Shown here piece by piece: positions 45,101-57,052 of a stretch of DNA of 64,000 bases. Every line of letters begins with the position of its first letter. The stretch's first letter is position 1. The stretch covers positions 15,034,366-15,098,365 of the forward strand of contig CM069611.1 of NCBI GenBank assembly GCA_035771175.1, written 5' to 3'. The position numbers and the translations under genes were made by a program. Under the pieces are notes generated by a model. That model searched no databases and had not been told where the DNA came from. It saw nothing but the letters and a program-made list of their open reading frames with translations. The stretch comes from Paratinospora sagittata. Taxonomy: Eukaryota; Streptophyta; Magnoliopsida; Ranunculales; Menispermaceae.

Positions 45101-46813
45101 AAACTCCAAGATTTCACCATGGAAATCTCTAACCAAAGGCATGGATCAGTTCTTGGTGTTCATAGGTCCAACATAGGTGACATGCAAACAACCTGGAAAA
45201 TTCTAAGGCCATGAACAAGGTATAGGTCCATTTACAAAGAGTTCCACCAAATCCAAAAGAGAAAATGGGGAAAATGGCACCAATGGCCTCCAATCAACAC
45301 TAGGGTTCATAAAAACATGCATGCAATAGAACCCTAGGTCTAAAACAATCCTCAACTGAGAATCCATGGCATATCTTAAGTCAAAATACAACTTGGAAGC
45401 TTAAACTAGAGAGATCAAAGGAAGAAAAGAGATAAACATGCAAACCTCATAGAGTTCTTGAGCAAAAACCTCCAAACCCTAATTTTCCTCTCCTTTTCTC
45501 TTCTCCAGCTCTTCTTCCTCTTTCTCAAGTGCAAAATGTGCAAATGAGCTGAGGAAACCGAGTCAATAGGTTATATAGAAGTGTTTCGGCCCATAACTAA
45601 AAGTTACCAAAAACTGTTAAAAATCAGTTTTCTTATTGCAATACTTGCACTTAGATAGTCAATTTCATGCAAACTACCCACCATATTAACATCCTAACCG
45701 TTCAAACATTGAATGAGTCAGTTACCAATAGTTTGGTAAACTTTCAACTCAATCCAACGGTGGTATTGCAAGACCCAACCATTTGATCAAAACTGCGTAA
45801 GAAAATCCGCAAATCCGTGAAACAGTGTTTGGAGTCTTATAACTCACAGTAAGTAACACCGATCAAGATCTTCACCATTCATAATAAAGACCTATCAGAG
45901 AAAAATGAGCTGACCTAATTTCAGCTCAATCGGACCACGGATCTAGGAGATCAACACATTGATGTATTTTGTCATAAATCTCTTCCTCCGTGGAGCGAGC
46001 TCCACTGGATCCAAAACACCATTTTCGACATGTTTCGACGTCGAACGGGTCTCCGATGGTTTCGAAACTTCATGCGCACTCTCTATGTTCCAAAATCATG
46101 CAAAGACACTCGAACTTACATGCGTCGGGCATCAAAATACATATACACATACGTATACGAAAACATATACGGGTACTCTACGGGTACACTATGGGTCAAA
46201 ATGACGTCACCTAAAGGCACGGGTGCTACTGCTCGACTTAGTGAAATTTTCACTAAGGCCAAAACAAGAAACGCATTTCTGCTTGACTGAGTAAAATTTC
46301 ACGATGTCCATGCAGGAAATGTGTTTCCTTTAAAGGAAACGTGTTTTTGCAATACACAGAAACTCAAACATGTTTTCTTTTGAAATATTTGCGATCAAAC
46401 ATGCTTTCTCGATCAAACAAGTCTAAATACACTTGGATACACTAAACTTGATCAAATTAAGTTAATACAAGAGTTAAACTCATTTTTTATGAAAGTCAAG
46501 ATTTTTACTAAAAGAAAAATCGATTTGACTTTGTTAAAACCAATGATTTCAAAATATGATGCATGCAATGATTTGGTTGATTATACTAAAGAGGAATCTA
46601 CAGCCCTAGATTGAATCTAAGCAAATACATTACAAAAATAGATCTTGATCATTCGTTGCTTTGATTCACTTCGAACGTTGACTTTGATCTTTTAGTTGAC
46701 TTTTGTGATTTGATCATTTTAAGCTAAAACAACTTAGTCAAAGTGATTACTGCTCAGTGGAATGTTGTTTGTAATCATCAAAATATACAAGGGTGAGGGT
46801 CATTACAACAACA
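42125..46813 (-). repeat. Antisense copia solo LTR (family C) with nested solo LTR
   Basis: Plus strand TGTTGGCCTAGATTATAG to CATTACAACAACA, with TSD AGAGT at 42120-42124 and 46814-46818. No internal sequence, so it is a solo LTR made by LTR-LTR recombination. It carries hairpins TTGATTCA/TGAATCAA (42337-42363), GATCCA/TGGATC (42377-42399) and GATTCA/TGAATC (42412-42434). It also has a set of GAAACGTGTTTC-like inverted repeats (42985-43210 and 46265-46365). Without the nested LTR it is about 1.67 kb. Confidence 0.85.
43217..46230 (-). repeat. Chromovirus-type solo LTR nested in the copia solo LTR
   Basis: 3014 bp flanked by an exact GCTCG TSD (43212-43216 and 46231-46235). The left end is TGTCACGACCC; the right end is GGGTGCTACT, one change from a canonical ...CA. 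Layout, including GTCCTGAAAGAAGAAGGTGAG-like sequence at 43595-43615, follows the D2 LTR in antisense. TGACGTCA occurs near both ends (43236-43243 and 46202-46209). It has no protein-coding content. Confidence 0.85.
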
Positions 46814-47213
46814 AGAGTCTCTTCGTGTACTTCATCTAGAGATGTTTGAAATATTTTAGAAGAGCTCCATGATGATTCATGTCTTTCAACATCCTCTTGT
46901 GAAGTTGAAGAAATGTAGAACATGTATGCTTTATTTCAAATATTGATGATTGTTCTACTCACATGAGTGATCTTTCTTTTGATGAGTTATCTATAGTGCA
47001 TATAGACCCTCAAGTTCGATTTGACAAACTCATCCAAAAGAATGAGCAACTCAAGGACATGATAACCAATGCCATGGATGAGTTGGAAACTCCCCAAATT
47101 GAATATGAAAATGTTTTTGAGGAAAAAGAGGTTATTCTTGAAGAAAAGGAAGAAATTGGAAATGATCACATTAGTCTTGAAGAAAAAAATATAAAAGTTG
47201 ACTCAATTAGTAG
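46814..47213 (+). pseudogene. Copia-3 gag, later part
   Basis: Resumes after the solo LTR. The ORF 46963-47232 has SFDELSIVHIDPQ and a Glu/Lys-rich coiled coil (FEEKEVILEEKEEIG), like the spacer between gag core and protease in SIRE-type elements. Its last codons belong to the family B LTR. Broken upstream. Confidence 0.55.
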
Positions 47214-48660
47214 TGATAAGTTGAATATTTAGATATGCTTTTGAGTATGTTTTAGATGAGTTTTAGGCTAGTTTGATCATTAATTTAGTCGGTTTGTTTT
47301 AGTTTTGGTTTAGTTGTTATTTTAGTCATTTTTTATATTTGATTAGTTATTTTTGGTTTTCACATTTATAAGTTTGTTAATTTGATTATGGAAATGTGTT
47401 ACTCATTAGTTTTGTTTTGTTTTGTTTTATAGGTGTTTAAATGAGTTGAAAGTGAATTTGGATGATGGAAACAAGTTACAAGAAGTTGAAAAGAAGAAAC
47501 AAGTCTGAAACCAAGCGCGAAAAAGTGGAGGAATTTGGAAGAAACAAGTGAAGAAAACCACCATCAACCCGAGACTAGGCACAGCGGCGTCTAAGTTGGG
47601 CATTGCAACGCCGGGTGGTGGTGGTGGTGGAGAAGATACCAAGTCGAGACTGGGTGCCGCAGCGTCCACTGTGGGCGTCGCAGTGCCAAGAGCATGTGTA
47701 ATGCGGGAAAGTTGCAAATTTTAGCAACTTGATTTCAAGACTTCTATTTTGGAAACCTAGGCTTGTGCCTATAAATACAACTTTTTTTAGGGTTTCTAAA
47801 GGGGAATAAAGTGAGAAAAAAAAAGATTACGGCTAGTATGAAACAGAGGAGAAGATCAAATTTGGCGACGAAGGAAGAGATTATCCAACATTCTACATTC
47901 TAGTTTGTGTTTCATTGTTGAGATTCATGTTTATACTCTTATTTTATACTTTTATGTTTAAAGTTATGAACTAAATCCTCTTTCTAGAGGATAGATAGAT
48001 CCAAACACAAAGCTATGCCCTACTTTTTATTCCTTTGATTATTATCAATGAGATTTTCTACTTTATTTACGTTCTTCAATGTTTAATGCTTTTGATCCAT
48101 TGGCCACGGATTGGATGATCGTAGATCTAAGGTAGGTGCTCAAGAGAGGAACTTTAGATGGGAACAAGGAAAACATAACCTAGGTTATCATGAGACCGAG
48201 AGGAGATTGAGACCATTTGAAGTCAAGGATAAAAACCATAAAGAGCAATGAGTTGTTATGGTTTTAGGTTTTCATCAAAAGAGCAAAACCAAAGTTCTAA
48301 GAATATATTCTAGTTGATGCTCGAGAGAGAAAGTTAGAGAAGTTAGGGTTTTTGACTTATAAACTAGGAAGTTGAATTAATACTAAGTACACGTACAGGC
48401 ATAGTTGAGAGTGAGATGAATTCGAACATCTAAAACATTCTATCCATTGATTTTCTTATTCAATTTCTATTGCATTGATTTCTAGTTTTAATTAGTTTAA
48501 TTATTTTTAATATACTTGAAAATTTGAATTTGATTTTCTAAATAAAGTTAAGGTTAGTAAATGTGGTAATTGGTGATAGTAATCAAACTTTGAGGATAGT
48601 ACACCGGATATTCATCGGTATTTATAACTTGACACCGTGCGCTTGTGGATTGCACCAACA
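47214..48660 (+). repeat. Solo LTR of family B, sense
   Basis: Begins TGATAAGTTGAATATTT, ends GATTGCACCAACA, with exact TSD AGTAG (47209-47213 and 48661-48665). Defines the ends of the LTRs at 728 and 7912. GC-rich modules lie at 47580-47695. Confidence 0.88.
47770..47778 (+). promoter_or_regulatory. Family B LTR TATA box
   Basis: TATAAATAC, matched by the minus-strand box at 8790-8798 in another copy. Likely transcription start lies 25-35 bp downstream. Confidence 0.55.
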
Positions 48661-48930
48661 AGTAGCTAAGGTTACTAATGAGAAATAGAACTTAGAGCTC
48701 CAATTGAAATTAGAGAAAGATAATATCTCCACATTAGAAAGACAATTAGGCAAACCTAAAGATAGATACTTTGATCCCAAAACATGCCACGGAAAATTAG
48801 AAATCCCTTTAAGGATAGACATCATAGAATGGCATGAGCCCCTAAAGAATTACTCCTAGATGTTAAAATTACAAAATCTAAAGGAGTATGGGTTCCAAAG
48901 GCTATGGTTCACCAAATCACGTAGATTCAC
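48661..48930 (+). pseudogene. Copia-3 gag-pol spacer fragment
   Basis: Starts at the AGTAG TSD. It reads as Lys/Asn/Glu-rich coiled-coil and linker sequence ending in a segment like VWVPKAMVH (near 48888-48914), which precedes protease in copia elements. Stops interrupt it and nothing recognisable follows. Confidence 0.45.
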
Positions 48931-49714
48931 ATTTTTGAACCATACACTAAGTTGTTTGGCCTTAGACACTTAGGCTTTAATCACTTTAGGCATCTTCCAT
49001 GCTTTTATGTCACACATGCTAATTTATATCTTATTTGTGACACTTGGAAGTATTTTAGGCTCAATCAAATTACTTTGATTTATCATGCCTATGCTTGCCT
49101 AAAGTTTTCAATCACATTGAACTCGTTTAATGCTAAATTATATTGTTCAATAATTGATTGATGCAAAACATACCAGTTATGCAGCTAGGGCATATCAGTT
49201 ATGTAGCTAGGAAGTATGAACTTATAAAATTCATATCTATTACTTCCACTATTTCATGTGAACATGTTTCTATTATATATATATTGTTCACTATTTTAAA
49301 AGCATACTTCGTGCATTCACTAGCTCATGACAATTGTATGCTCATACTAAATGGTTTGTGCTTCATGACTTCATTTATGGAATTTCATCCATTTAGTAAT
49401 GTATGAGATTTTATGAACATAGTCAAAATATTGGATTATGACATGAGCTTGCTTAAAATTAAATTTTAATTGCTCATATATGTTCATATGCTCATATTTT
49501 TGGAATTGGACTAGAATTAATGCTTATTGTGTCAAGTCCATCTATCTTGTATTTTAGAAATTAAATGATATATATCATTTAGAAATACAAGATATTGAAT
49601 AGTTGAAGTGGCATAACTTCAAACACTATTCAATTCTTGTCATTCACTATCTTGTTCACTTCCCTGGAGATGATCAAACTGAGTCTAAGAATTTATAATT
49701 CTTAGCAATTATGA
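48931..49714. other. Unassigned AT-rich stretch with a cluster of hairpins
   Basis: No convincing ORF or element match. From 49543 to 49705 three inverted repeats follow one another: TATCTTGTATTT with AAATACAAGATA (49543-49594, with an inner 20 bp palindrome at 49562-49581), ATTGAATAGT with ACTATTCAAT (49594-49634) and CTAAGAATT with AATTCTTAG (49685-49705). Confidence 0.5.
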
Positions 49715-52247
49715 TGTAACGACCCACACTCACATATGATGTTATGATGATGTAGAATATCCAACTCTAGATGCTTGTGTATGATTTGATGTGTACAATA
49801 CTCATATTTTGTACGTATACGGAGTATTTATGTGTATTTTGTTTGCTTGTAGAGCATGCCATTATTAAAATTGGTGGCTTATGGGGATGCCACAAATAAA
49901 TTCTCTTATTTAAAGCTTTGATTATTTGCACCTTGCCAACCTTAGATTTTGGTTATATGTCTAACACATAAATTAAATTTAAATGGGTTGGTGATGTAAA
50001 TGGGTGTAAATAATGTATAAAAATCTTATTTGAATGGGTGGTGTAGAGATGGGGCGTTAGATAAGTATTCTACCCATGGTGCATGGGATTACTAGCATTT
50101 AAAACATATCCCATTAAAACAACCCATTATCTCATTCTCTCTCCCCATTCACGTTTGAGAAAAGAAGAAGAGAAGAAAAAGAAGAGAAGGAAGAGGAAGA
50201 AGAGAAGATGGAGCTAAGGCTTCAAAGATTTTGCTCCAAGGTGATGATTTCTTCCATTTTCTTCCATGAGAACGTTCCTAGTGTTAGTTTCAAGCTTTCC
50301 AATGATGTAAATCTCACCATGGGTTTTAGATTTGGGTGTTCACCACCTAGGGTTTTGATTTCTAGAACTTGAAATGGCTTAATGATGGTGGTTTTGGTGT
50401 CCTTAACCTTGACCTGCACCCAAAACATATTATGACAAGTTTTTCCACCATGATTTTGGTGAGGTTTGAAGTTAGGGTTTTGATGGAAACCCTTGAATCC
50501 GAAATGCACATTCTTGATTTAGAAATCTAGAGTAATGTGGAGCACTTTGGTTGCATTTTCCCCCAACTTTCATGAAGAAATTGATGGGGTTACCTTGTAA
50601 TGCCCTAACCTAGAACTTGGACCTAGGGTTATGCTTGTTGTATGTATGTCAACTATGTTGACTAAATGGGCATTTTGGGTTGATTCTTGATGCCAATTTG
50701 AGGTTAGACATGGTAGTGTATGATGACCTAGTTCAAATTGACAATGTAACCTAACACGGGAAGTTTCCAAATTTTGGGGCTTTTAATGGAATTGACCTTG
50801 AATTATGCAATTGAGATGATTTATGCCTAACTGGACATAAATGGAGTTGAATTACACCATGAATTGACCTACTTGTTGGGTGGAGCTCATAATAATACCC
50901 AATTGATGTTTATGGTTTGAATGATGATAATCATTGTGAAATGGGTGGCTTATGATCCAATTGATATGTATTGGGTTGATTGACATTGAAGTTGGCCTAT
51001 AATTGGCTATGCTTTTGCCTAGGCCTAGATGTTGAATTAGCATTATAATTAGGCATAGTTGATGCCTAATAGTTGAATGTTCCTAATTATGATTGATTCA
51101 GTATATCATAGTTGGAAATTAGACATCGGAGGCCTATGATATGAGAATTATGATTAAATTTGAATGATATGTGGTGTATGGACCTAATTGGTATATGTTG
51201 GGAATTAGCTATGGATTATTTGTGTATTGGGTGTATATTATGGATCATGGAATTGATCTAGAATGTGTCAATTCATATTGATTTCATGACATTGAGATTG
51301 GATTGGTCATATTGGGAGTGGTCAAATTGGGAGTGTTTAGTTTGGTTAATTGGCTTTTGGAGTGGTGGTGAGTATTTCTCACTTTATTTCTCCATTTATG
51401 GCTTTGTATTTATATGAAATTGGCTTGTTGAATGATATGCATTCTATTATGTATGTGCATAGTATTTATGATCATGAACATGGATTTTTATGCATTGGAT
51501 TGCCTTAGGTATTTTGGATTGAATACTTTGGCATTAATTTTCTTTCCACTTACTTGTCCTTTGGGGAAAAGACTTTTCCTTGTTGAGGAATGTAAGGGTG
51601 GAAGGAATTGTGATGGATAATGCGCTGGTTTGAACCCATAGCGCAATAAGGGAAGTATCGGCATGTGTTGTCCTAACACGACCTCCTATTGAGGCTTTTT
51701 CTGCATATTATTATGAAAATGATGTACAAGTCCTATGTTTAGTTCTGAAGCATGTATACTATATTTCATTGATGCATTTGTGTTTATAAATGTTATTTCA
51801 ATGGCATACATGTTTTATAAATGCATATGTCGAGACTTATGTGAGAATTATTCATTGAGCTAGTTGAGCTCACCCCTTTCCCCTTTTTCTCAGGTACAGA
51901 TCCGAAAAGGAAGGGCAAGGCTTCATCAATTTCAAGGGCCTTCTTCTCCTTCTTTTTGGACGTAGGTTTTGTTGGGGACTTGGAAGTATATAGTTTTGAT
52001 ACTTTTGATTATTTTGTTCTTTGGAACTTGTATATAAATTATCACAAGTATATATGTAGATGGACTATATATGACAAATTTTGCGTGTTGGACACTTGTT
52101 TGACTTCAGGTGGATGTTTATATTAGATGTTGAACCATGTGGTATACAGTTTGGATGTGACCTTGTCATATTTATGGATGATGGATTTAAATTTTGGATC
52201 AATTATTTTATGTCATATACAGGTTGTATATTGAGTATTCAGGTTTA
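49715..52247 (+). repeat. Tekay-like LTR, sense, left of Copia-2
   Basis: Starts TGTAACGACCC. From about 50030 it is the inverse of 38900-40860 (element A LTR), though the first 300 bp differ. It probably continued at 60188-60310 before Copia-2 inserted. No gag or pol follows it. The long antisense ORF 50222-50509 is an incidental reading of LTR sequence. Confidence 0.65.
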
Positions 52248-53954
52248 TGTTGAACCAATTATCCTCATGTCCCTCACGAGAATATGTCTCTAATATGAAA
52301 GATATTTTGATGATTACAAACCACATTTTGTTTATGATATTATTGCATACATAGCATATCTAATCTTACTTGAAGGTTTCAAAAGAATCAATGATGCATG
52401 GCAGATATATTAAAGATCTACTTGAAGATCATGATCATTTGAAGATGTTTGGTAGTATGATTAGATTATTATAGGTTGTAGAACCTTCTATGCCATTTGA
52501 TTCAGCAATATGCATGACTGCACATTTTAATCGAATTGATTTTCAATCCTTTGCATATTTGATTTAATCCAAAAATACCATGCCTTATCGAGTTTTAATC
52601 GAGAAATCAAAAATTGTTTTTATAGAGTCTTTCAGGACGCTAATGTTTTGGCAGCGCTCTCCTGGACTTGATGAGTCAAGGTGCTAATACAATATTAGGA
52701 CGTTCAAGGTTGATTTGAACTGATTCATTAGGACGCTAACTCGTAAGAAGCGGCCTTCCTTTTTGTCAACCTTTGAAAGTGTCACGACGCTGACTTAGTA
52801 TCAACTCGCTGGAAGTTCTCTTAGTTTTTAATTGATTTCTATCTTTAAGGACACTAATAGTTACAAGTTGAATAAACTATCCGAATGCTACTTGTATGGG
52901 AGCACCCTCATCTATAGAATTACCTTAATAACTTTCACGATGCTTATTGTCATTCAGCGCACTTAATCGTGTTTTAAAAATATTTTTCAAATTTCAGGAT
53001 ACTTACTTGTGCCCTTGTGCGTATACGTGTTTTAAAAATAAGCAGGACGCTAACTGTCGAAGTAGCGCTCTCATGATTTGAGTCGTTTAATCGTCAAAGT
53101 AAGTCAGGACACTTACGATTAAGTAATGCCCTCCCTTCACTATTCAGCAGGACGCTTATGCTTCATGAGCGCCCTCAATAAACAAAACGACATACTTGAT
53201 ATTAAGCTTCAGGACGCTAATTCAACAATGCTACTGTTCTGACATTGACACTATTTCTATTAGCTTTTTTAGAACCGTACAGAAACTTTTCAGAACGTTT
53301 CAGAACCGTACTAAAACTTTTCAAAACTTTTTGAACGTTCTAATACTCTGTCAGAACATTCCTTTTTCGTGAATGATCAGATGATTCAGGTGCTATCGTC
53401 GTAATATGCACAAAGTTGAATCAATCCATTTGGGAAAGAATGTAGATGTTGTATTTGAGATAACATAGAGTGCCAAAATTCATCAAGTCCATTGCGCCTC
53501 TGTTATTTCTATATATACGTGCTGCCTTAGTGCAGAAAAACTACGAATCAATATGAATACTAATATTCATTCAAAAAACACATTAAACAGTTTTCACTTG
53601 TGCAAAATAACTTTTTGAAAGTTAGTCGTCTTTCATTCCTACTTGAACATGCAATCATTTTGAAGGAAAAACATCTAGTCTTATGGATTGATTGATCTTC
53701 ATCTTCATATTTTTTAAAATACATTGAAGAAGACAAAAGCTCTTTGAACTTGTTTTTCAGCCAAACTTCATCATATATATTTGTTCAATCTATGGTAATA
53801 GAAGGTTCAATCCAAAGCTTTGTAAGTATCACTTTGATTCTGAGTAAAGGGAATCATATCTCATCTTGTATTCAGTTTGTAGTGACTGGTTAGTCACTGG
53901 GCAAGAGCAAGTGTTGCTCAAAGTTGCAACGGTCCTCTCACACCAGCAAGTTGA
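52248..53954 (+). repeat. Copia-2 5' LTR, 3' end missing
   Basis: Matches 58137-59840. It stops inside the first hairpin unit (CTCTCACACC near 53935) and joins gag sequence. Contains the GGACGCT array (52634-53177), AACCGTAC/AACTTTT repeats (53272-53335) and TATATATAC (53510-53518). Confidence 0.85.
53510..53518 (+). promoter_or_regulatory. Copia-2 LTR TATA box
   Basis: TATATATAC, conserved at 59398-59406 in the 3' LTR, in the position matching TATAAATAC of Copia-1. Confidence 0.55.
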
Positions 53955-54540
53955 CTATGTTATCTAGAAAGTTCAACAAGTTACTTAAGAGAAAGAGTAA
54001 GAACAGCTCTTACTCAAGGTTTTACAAAGAAAAGAAACTCTAGTCTAAACTTGTAGAGTTAATATGTTACGGCTGTGACAAACCAGGTCATGTAAAGAGT
54101 GAATGTCCCATTAAGTATAAGAAGAACACCAGCTTGTATAGAAAATACAAGAAAGTTCTCAAAGCTACATGGGATGATTATAGCTCAAGCGAAGATGAAG
54201 TGGATTCAGATCACACTGCTGCATTATGTTTAATGGCAAGCACAGAGGTAAGATCTGAACCCATTGACGAACTTAATGAGCTCTATACTCATATTCAGGA
54301 GCTTAAGACAAAACTTAGTAAAGAGACCAGAAAGAATGAAAAGCTCAAGCATAGTCTTGAAGAAGTTATTGAGGAAATAGAATTCCAATAAGAAGAGCTA
54401 GACGGACATTCTCTAGATAATGAACAACTTAAGAAAGTTGTTAGGAAACTGATAAATGAAAATGAAACCCTTAGAAAAGAAAAGGAAGACCTGAACTGGA
54501 TTGTGATTAAATTCACAAATAGTCAAAAGTTATTTGACAT
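53955..54540 (+). pseudogene. Copia-2 gag C-terminus with zinc knuckle
   Basis: After the LTR join, Lys/Ser-rich gag sequence leads to a CCHC zinc knuckle (CYGCDKPGHVKSEC at 54068-54109). An acidic segment (WDDYSSSEDEVDSD) and a coiled coil (ELYTHIQELKTKLSKETRK) follow to 54391, with a stop, then more coiled coil to about 54540. The zinc knuckle would bind element RNA. The capsid part is deleted. Confidence 0.8.
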
Positions 54541-56240
54541 GATGTTAGGATCACAAAGATGTGCATTCGACAAAGCTGGCCTAGGCTATACACATGGGTC
54601 AAAACAAAAGGAATACAATACTTTACTGACCAACATGCCATAAATGTCATAGGGAAGGTCATACCACACTTAGATGCAATGTCTTATGTAGAAAAAAAAA
54701 GAAATATGCATGGATTGAGAAATCTGTTCTTACTGATGCTAACATGCATGGACCCAAACCTGCATGGGTACCAAAGTCAAAAATATTTTATGTTGTGTAG
54801 ATTTGCAAAAATGAAGATATATGGTATCTAGATAGCGGCTGCTCAAGGCATATGACTGGAGATAAATCTAAATTTATGAGCCTTAAAAAGAAGAAAGGAG
54901 GAAAGGTCACTTTTGGAGACGATAACAAAGGTGACATTGAAGGCATCAGAACTATTGGTAACGATTTTCTATCCATATCTTATGTACTTTACGTTAAAGG
55001 GCTCAAGCATAATCTCTTGAGCATAAGTCAATTATGTGACAAGGGTTATGCCATTTTATTTAAAGCAAATAGGTGCACTATCAAGCATGCAAATAAAATT
55101 GTTCCATTCATGGCTTCTAGACTTAAGAATGTGTATTGCACAAACTTTAATGACATGAAGAAACAAAATGTAACATGTTTAAGTGTTATCTCTTGTAATG
55201 ATGCATGTCTATGGCATAGGAGATTAGCTCATGTTAATATGAACAACATATCTAGAATTGTTAAGCATGATCTCACCAAGGGCATTCCGAAAGGAACTTA
55301 CTCAAATGACAAGGTGTGTGAACCATGTCAACTTGGTAAGCATACCCGATCATCATTTAAGAGCAAGAGGCATCAATCAACCTCTAGAGCTCTCGAACTG
55401 ATTCACATGGATCTTTTCAGACCAACCAAAACCCAAAGCTTAGGTGGCAAGTAATATGCATTTGTGATTGTTAATGACTTTACTCGATTCAGATGGGTAT
55501 TTCTACTAGCTCATAAATCTGATGCATCTGAAACATTTATAAAATTCTGTAAAAAAAAGTCGAAAATGAAAAGGGTTATAAAATCAACATAATTAGAAGT
55601 GATAGAGGTGGTGAATTTGTAAATAAAAATCTCAAAGAATTTTGTAATAATAGAGGTTACCCTCATCATCTATCAGCCCCTAGGACACCACAACAAAATG
55701 GTGTAGTTGAAAGAAAGAAAATAACTCTACAGGAAATGTGTAGAACAATGCTTAATGAGTATAACATTGCAAATCAGTTTTGGGGTGAAGCTATTAACAC
55801 TGCCTGCTATGTAGTGAACTGAGTTCTAATCAGAATAAATTTGAATAAAACTTCATATGAACTATGGAAGGGTAGAACACCCAACATCACTTACTTCTGA
55901 GTATTCGAATGCAAATGTTTTATTCTTAATGATAAAGACAATCTAAATAAGTTTGAACCTAAATCTAACATAGAAATATTCTTAGAAGATTCTTCTCACA
56001 GTAGAGCCTACAGAGTGTTCAACAAATCCAATCAAACTGTAGAAGAATCTATTCACGTAAATTTTGATGAAAGTGAAAATAAGAAAAGTCTTGAAGGTGA
56101 ATTTAAACAATTAAATTTTGATGATGATGAACCCAAGACAACAAAGATTATAGATCTTGAACCTGAAACATCTTTAGAATCTTCTGAAAACTCTAGGCTG
56201 CTTCAAAGTTTTTTCCAAGATCAAATCTTAGGAGATCCAT
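54541..56240 (+). pseudogene. Copia-2 protease and integrase
   Basis: A linker with CAFDKAGLGY (54565) precedes a stop-broken stretch. From about 54825 the protease active site reads WYLDSGCSRHMTG, with canonical Asp-Ser-Gly. The ORF 54852-55454 continues into the GAG-pre-integrase region and the zinc-binding domain of integrase (LWHRRLAHVN and CEPCQLGKHTRSSF). Core residues follow in broken frames: first Asp in VIVNDFTRF (stop at 55453 just before), second in RSDRGGEF (about 55598), Glu in PQQNGVVERKK (about 55690). After 56015 a Glu/Asp-rich linker runs to a stop at 56240. Integrase lies before RT, which defines copia. At least three breaks. Confidence 0.85.
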
Positions 56241-57052
56241 GAAAGGGTGTATCCACTAGAGTTTCAATTCAAAAAGATGAAGGGTTTGTTGCTTTTGTCT
56301 CACAATTTAAACCAATTAAAGTGGAAGATGCACTGAAAGATGAAAACTAGATTCTTGCTATGCAAGAAGAACTAGGACACTTTGTGCGAAACAAAGTATG
56401 GGAATTAGTTCCTAAACCTTTTCATCAATCTATTATGGAACCAAATGGATCTTTAGAAACAAAAAGAATGAACAAGGTATCATTGTCTGAAATAAGGCTA
56501 AATCGGTTGCATAAAGGTACAACCAAAAAGAAGGCATAGACTTTGAAGAAGCCTTTGCACCAGTAGCAAGATTAGAGGCAATAAGGATGCTACTTGCCTA
56601 TACTTGTTACAAGGATTTTTCCTTATACCAAATGGATGTAAATAGTGCTTTTCTAAATGGTTACATCAATAAAGAGGTATATGTGGAACATCCTCCAGGG
56701 TTTGAGGATGCTCAAGACCCGGAATATGTGTTCAAACTCCACAAAGCCTTATATGGATTAAGCCAAGCTCCAAGAGCTTGGTATGATCGACTGAGTTCAT
56801 TCCTTTTAGATCATAAGTTTCAAAAGGGAAAACTTAATCCAACTTTGTTTATCAAACACCATAATGATAATATGCTTATTGTTCAAATATATGTGGACGA
56901 TATCATTTTTGGTGCGTCAAACAAAATATTGTGTGATGAGTTTTCAAAATTAATGCAAAAGGAATTTGAGATGAGTATGATGAGAGAACTTACATTTCTT
57001 TCACATACTTTCTCGGCTTGCAAATTAAGCAAATGCCGAAAGGAACCTTTAT
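56241..57052 (+). pseudogene. Copia-2 reverse transcriptase
   Basis: The N-terminal part (ALKDEN, a stop, then AMQEELG and VWELVPKPF) is broken. The frame 56587-57054 is open: QMDVNSAFLNGYINKEVYVEHPPGF, LHKALYGLSQAPRAWYDRL and the active site YVDDIIFGAS, all canonical for copia. The frame is lost after LTFL near 57000 (a QMPKGTFI-like segment continues in another frame). Would copy the element RNA into cDNA. Confidence 0.88.

Noticed and set aside
45959..46290. Three overlapping ORFs of 74-86 codons
   Set aside because: They lie in the start of the antisense solo LTR and overlap in all three frames; GC-richer LTR sequence explains the open frames.
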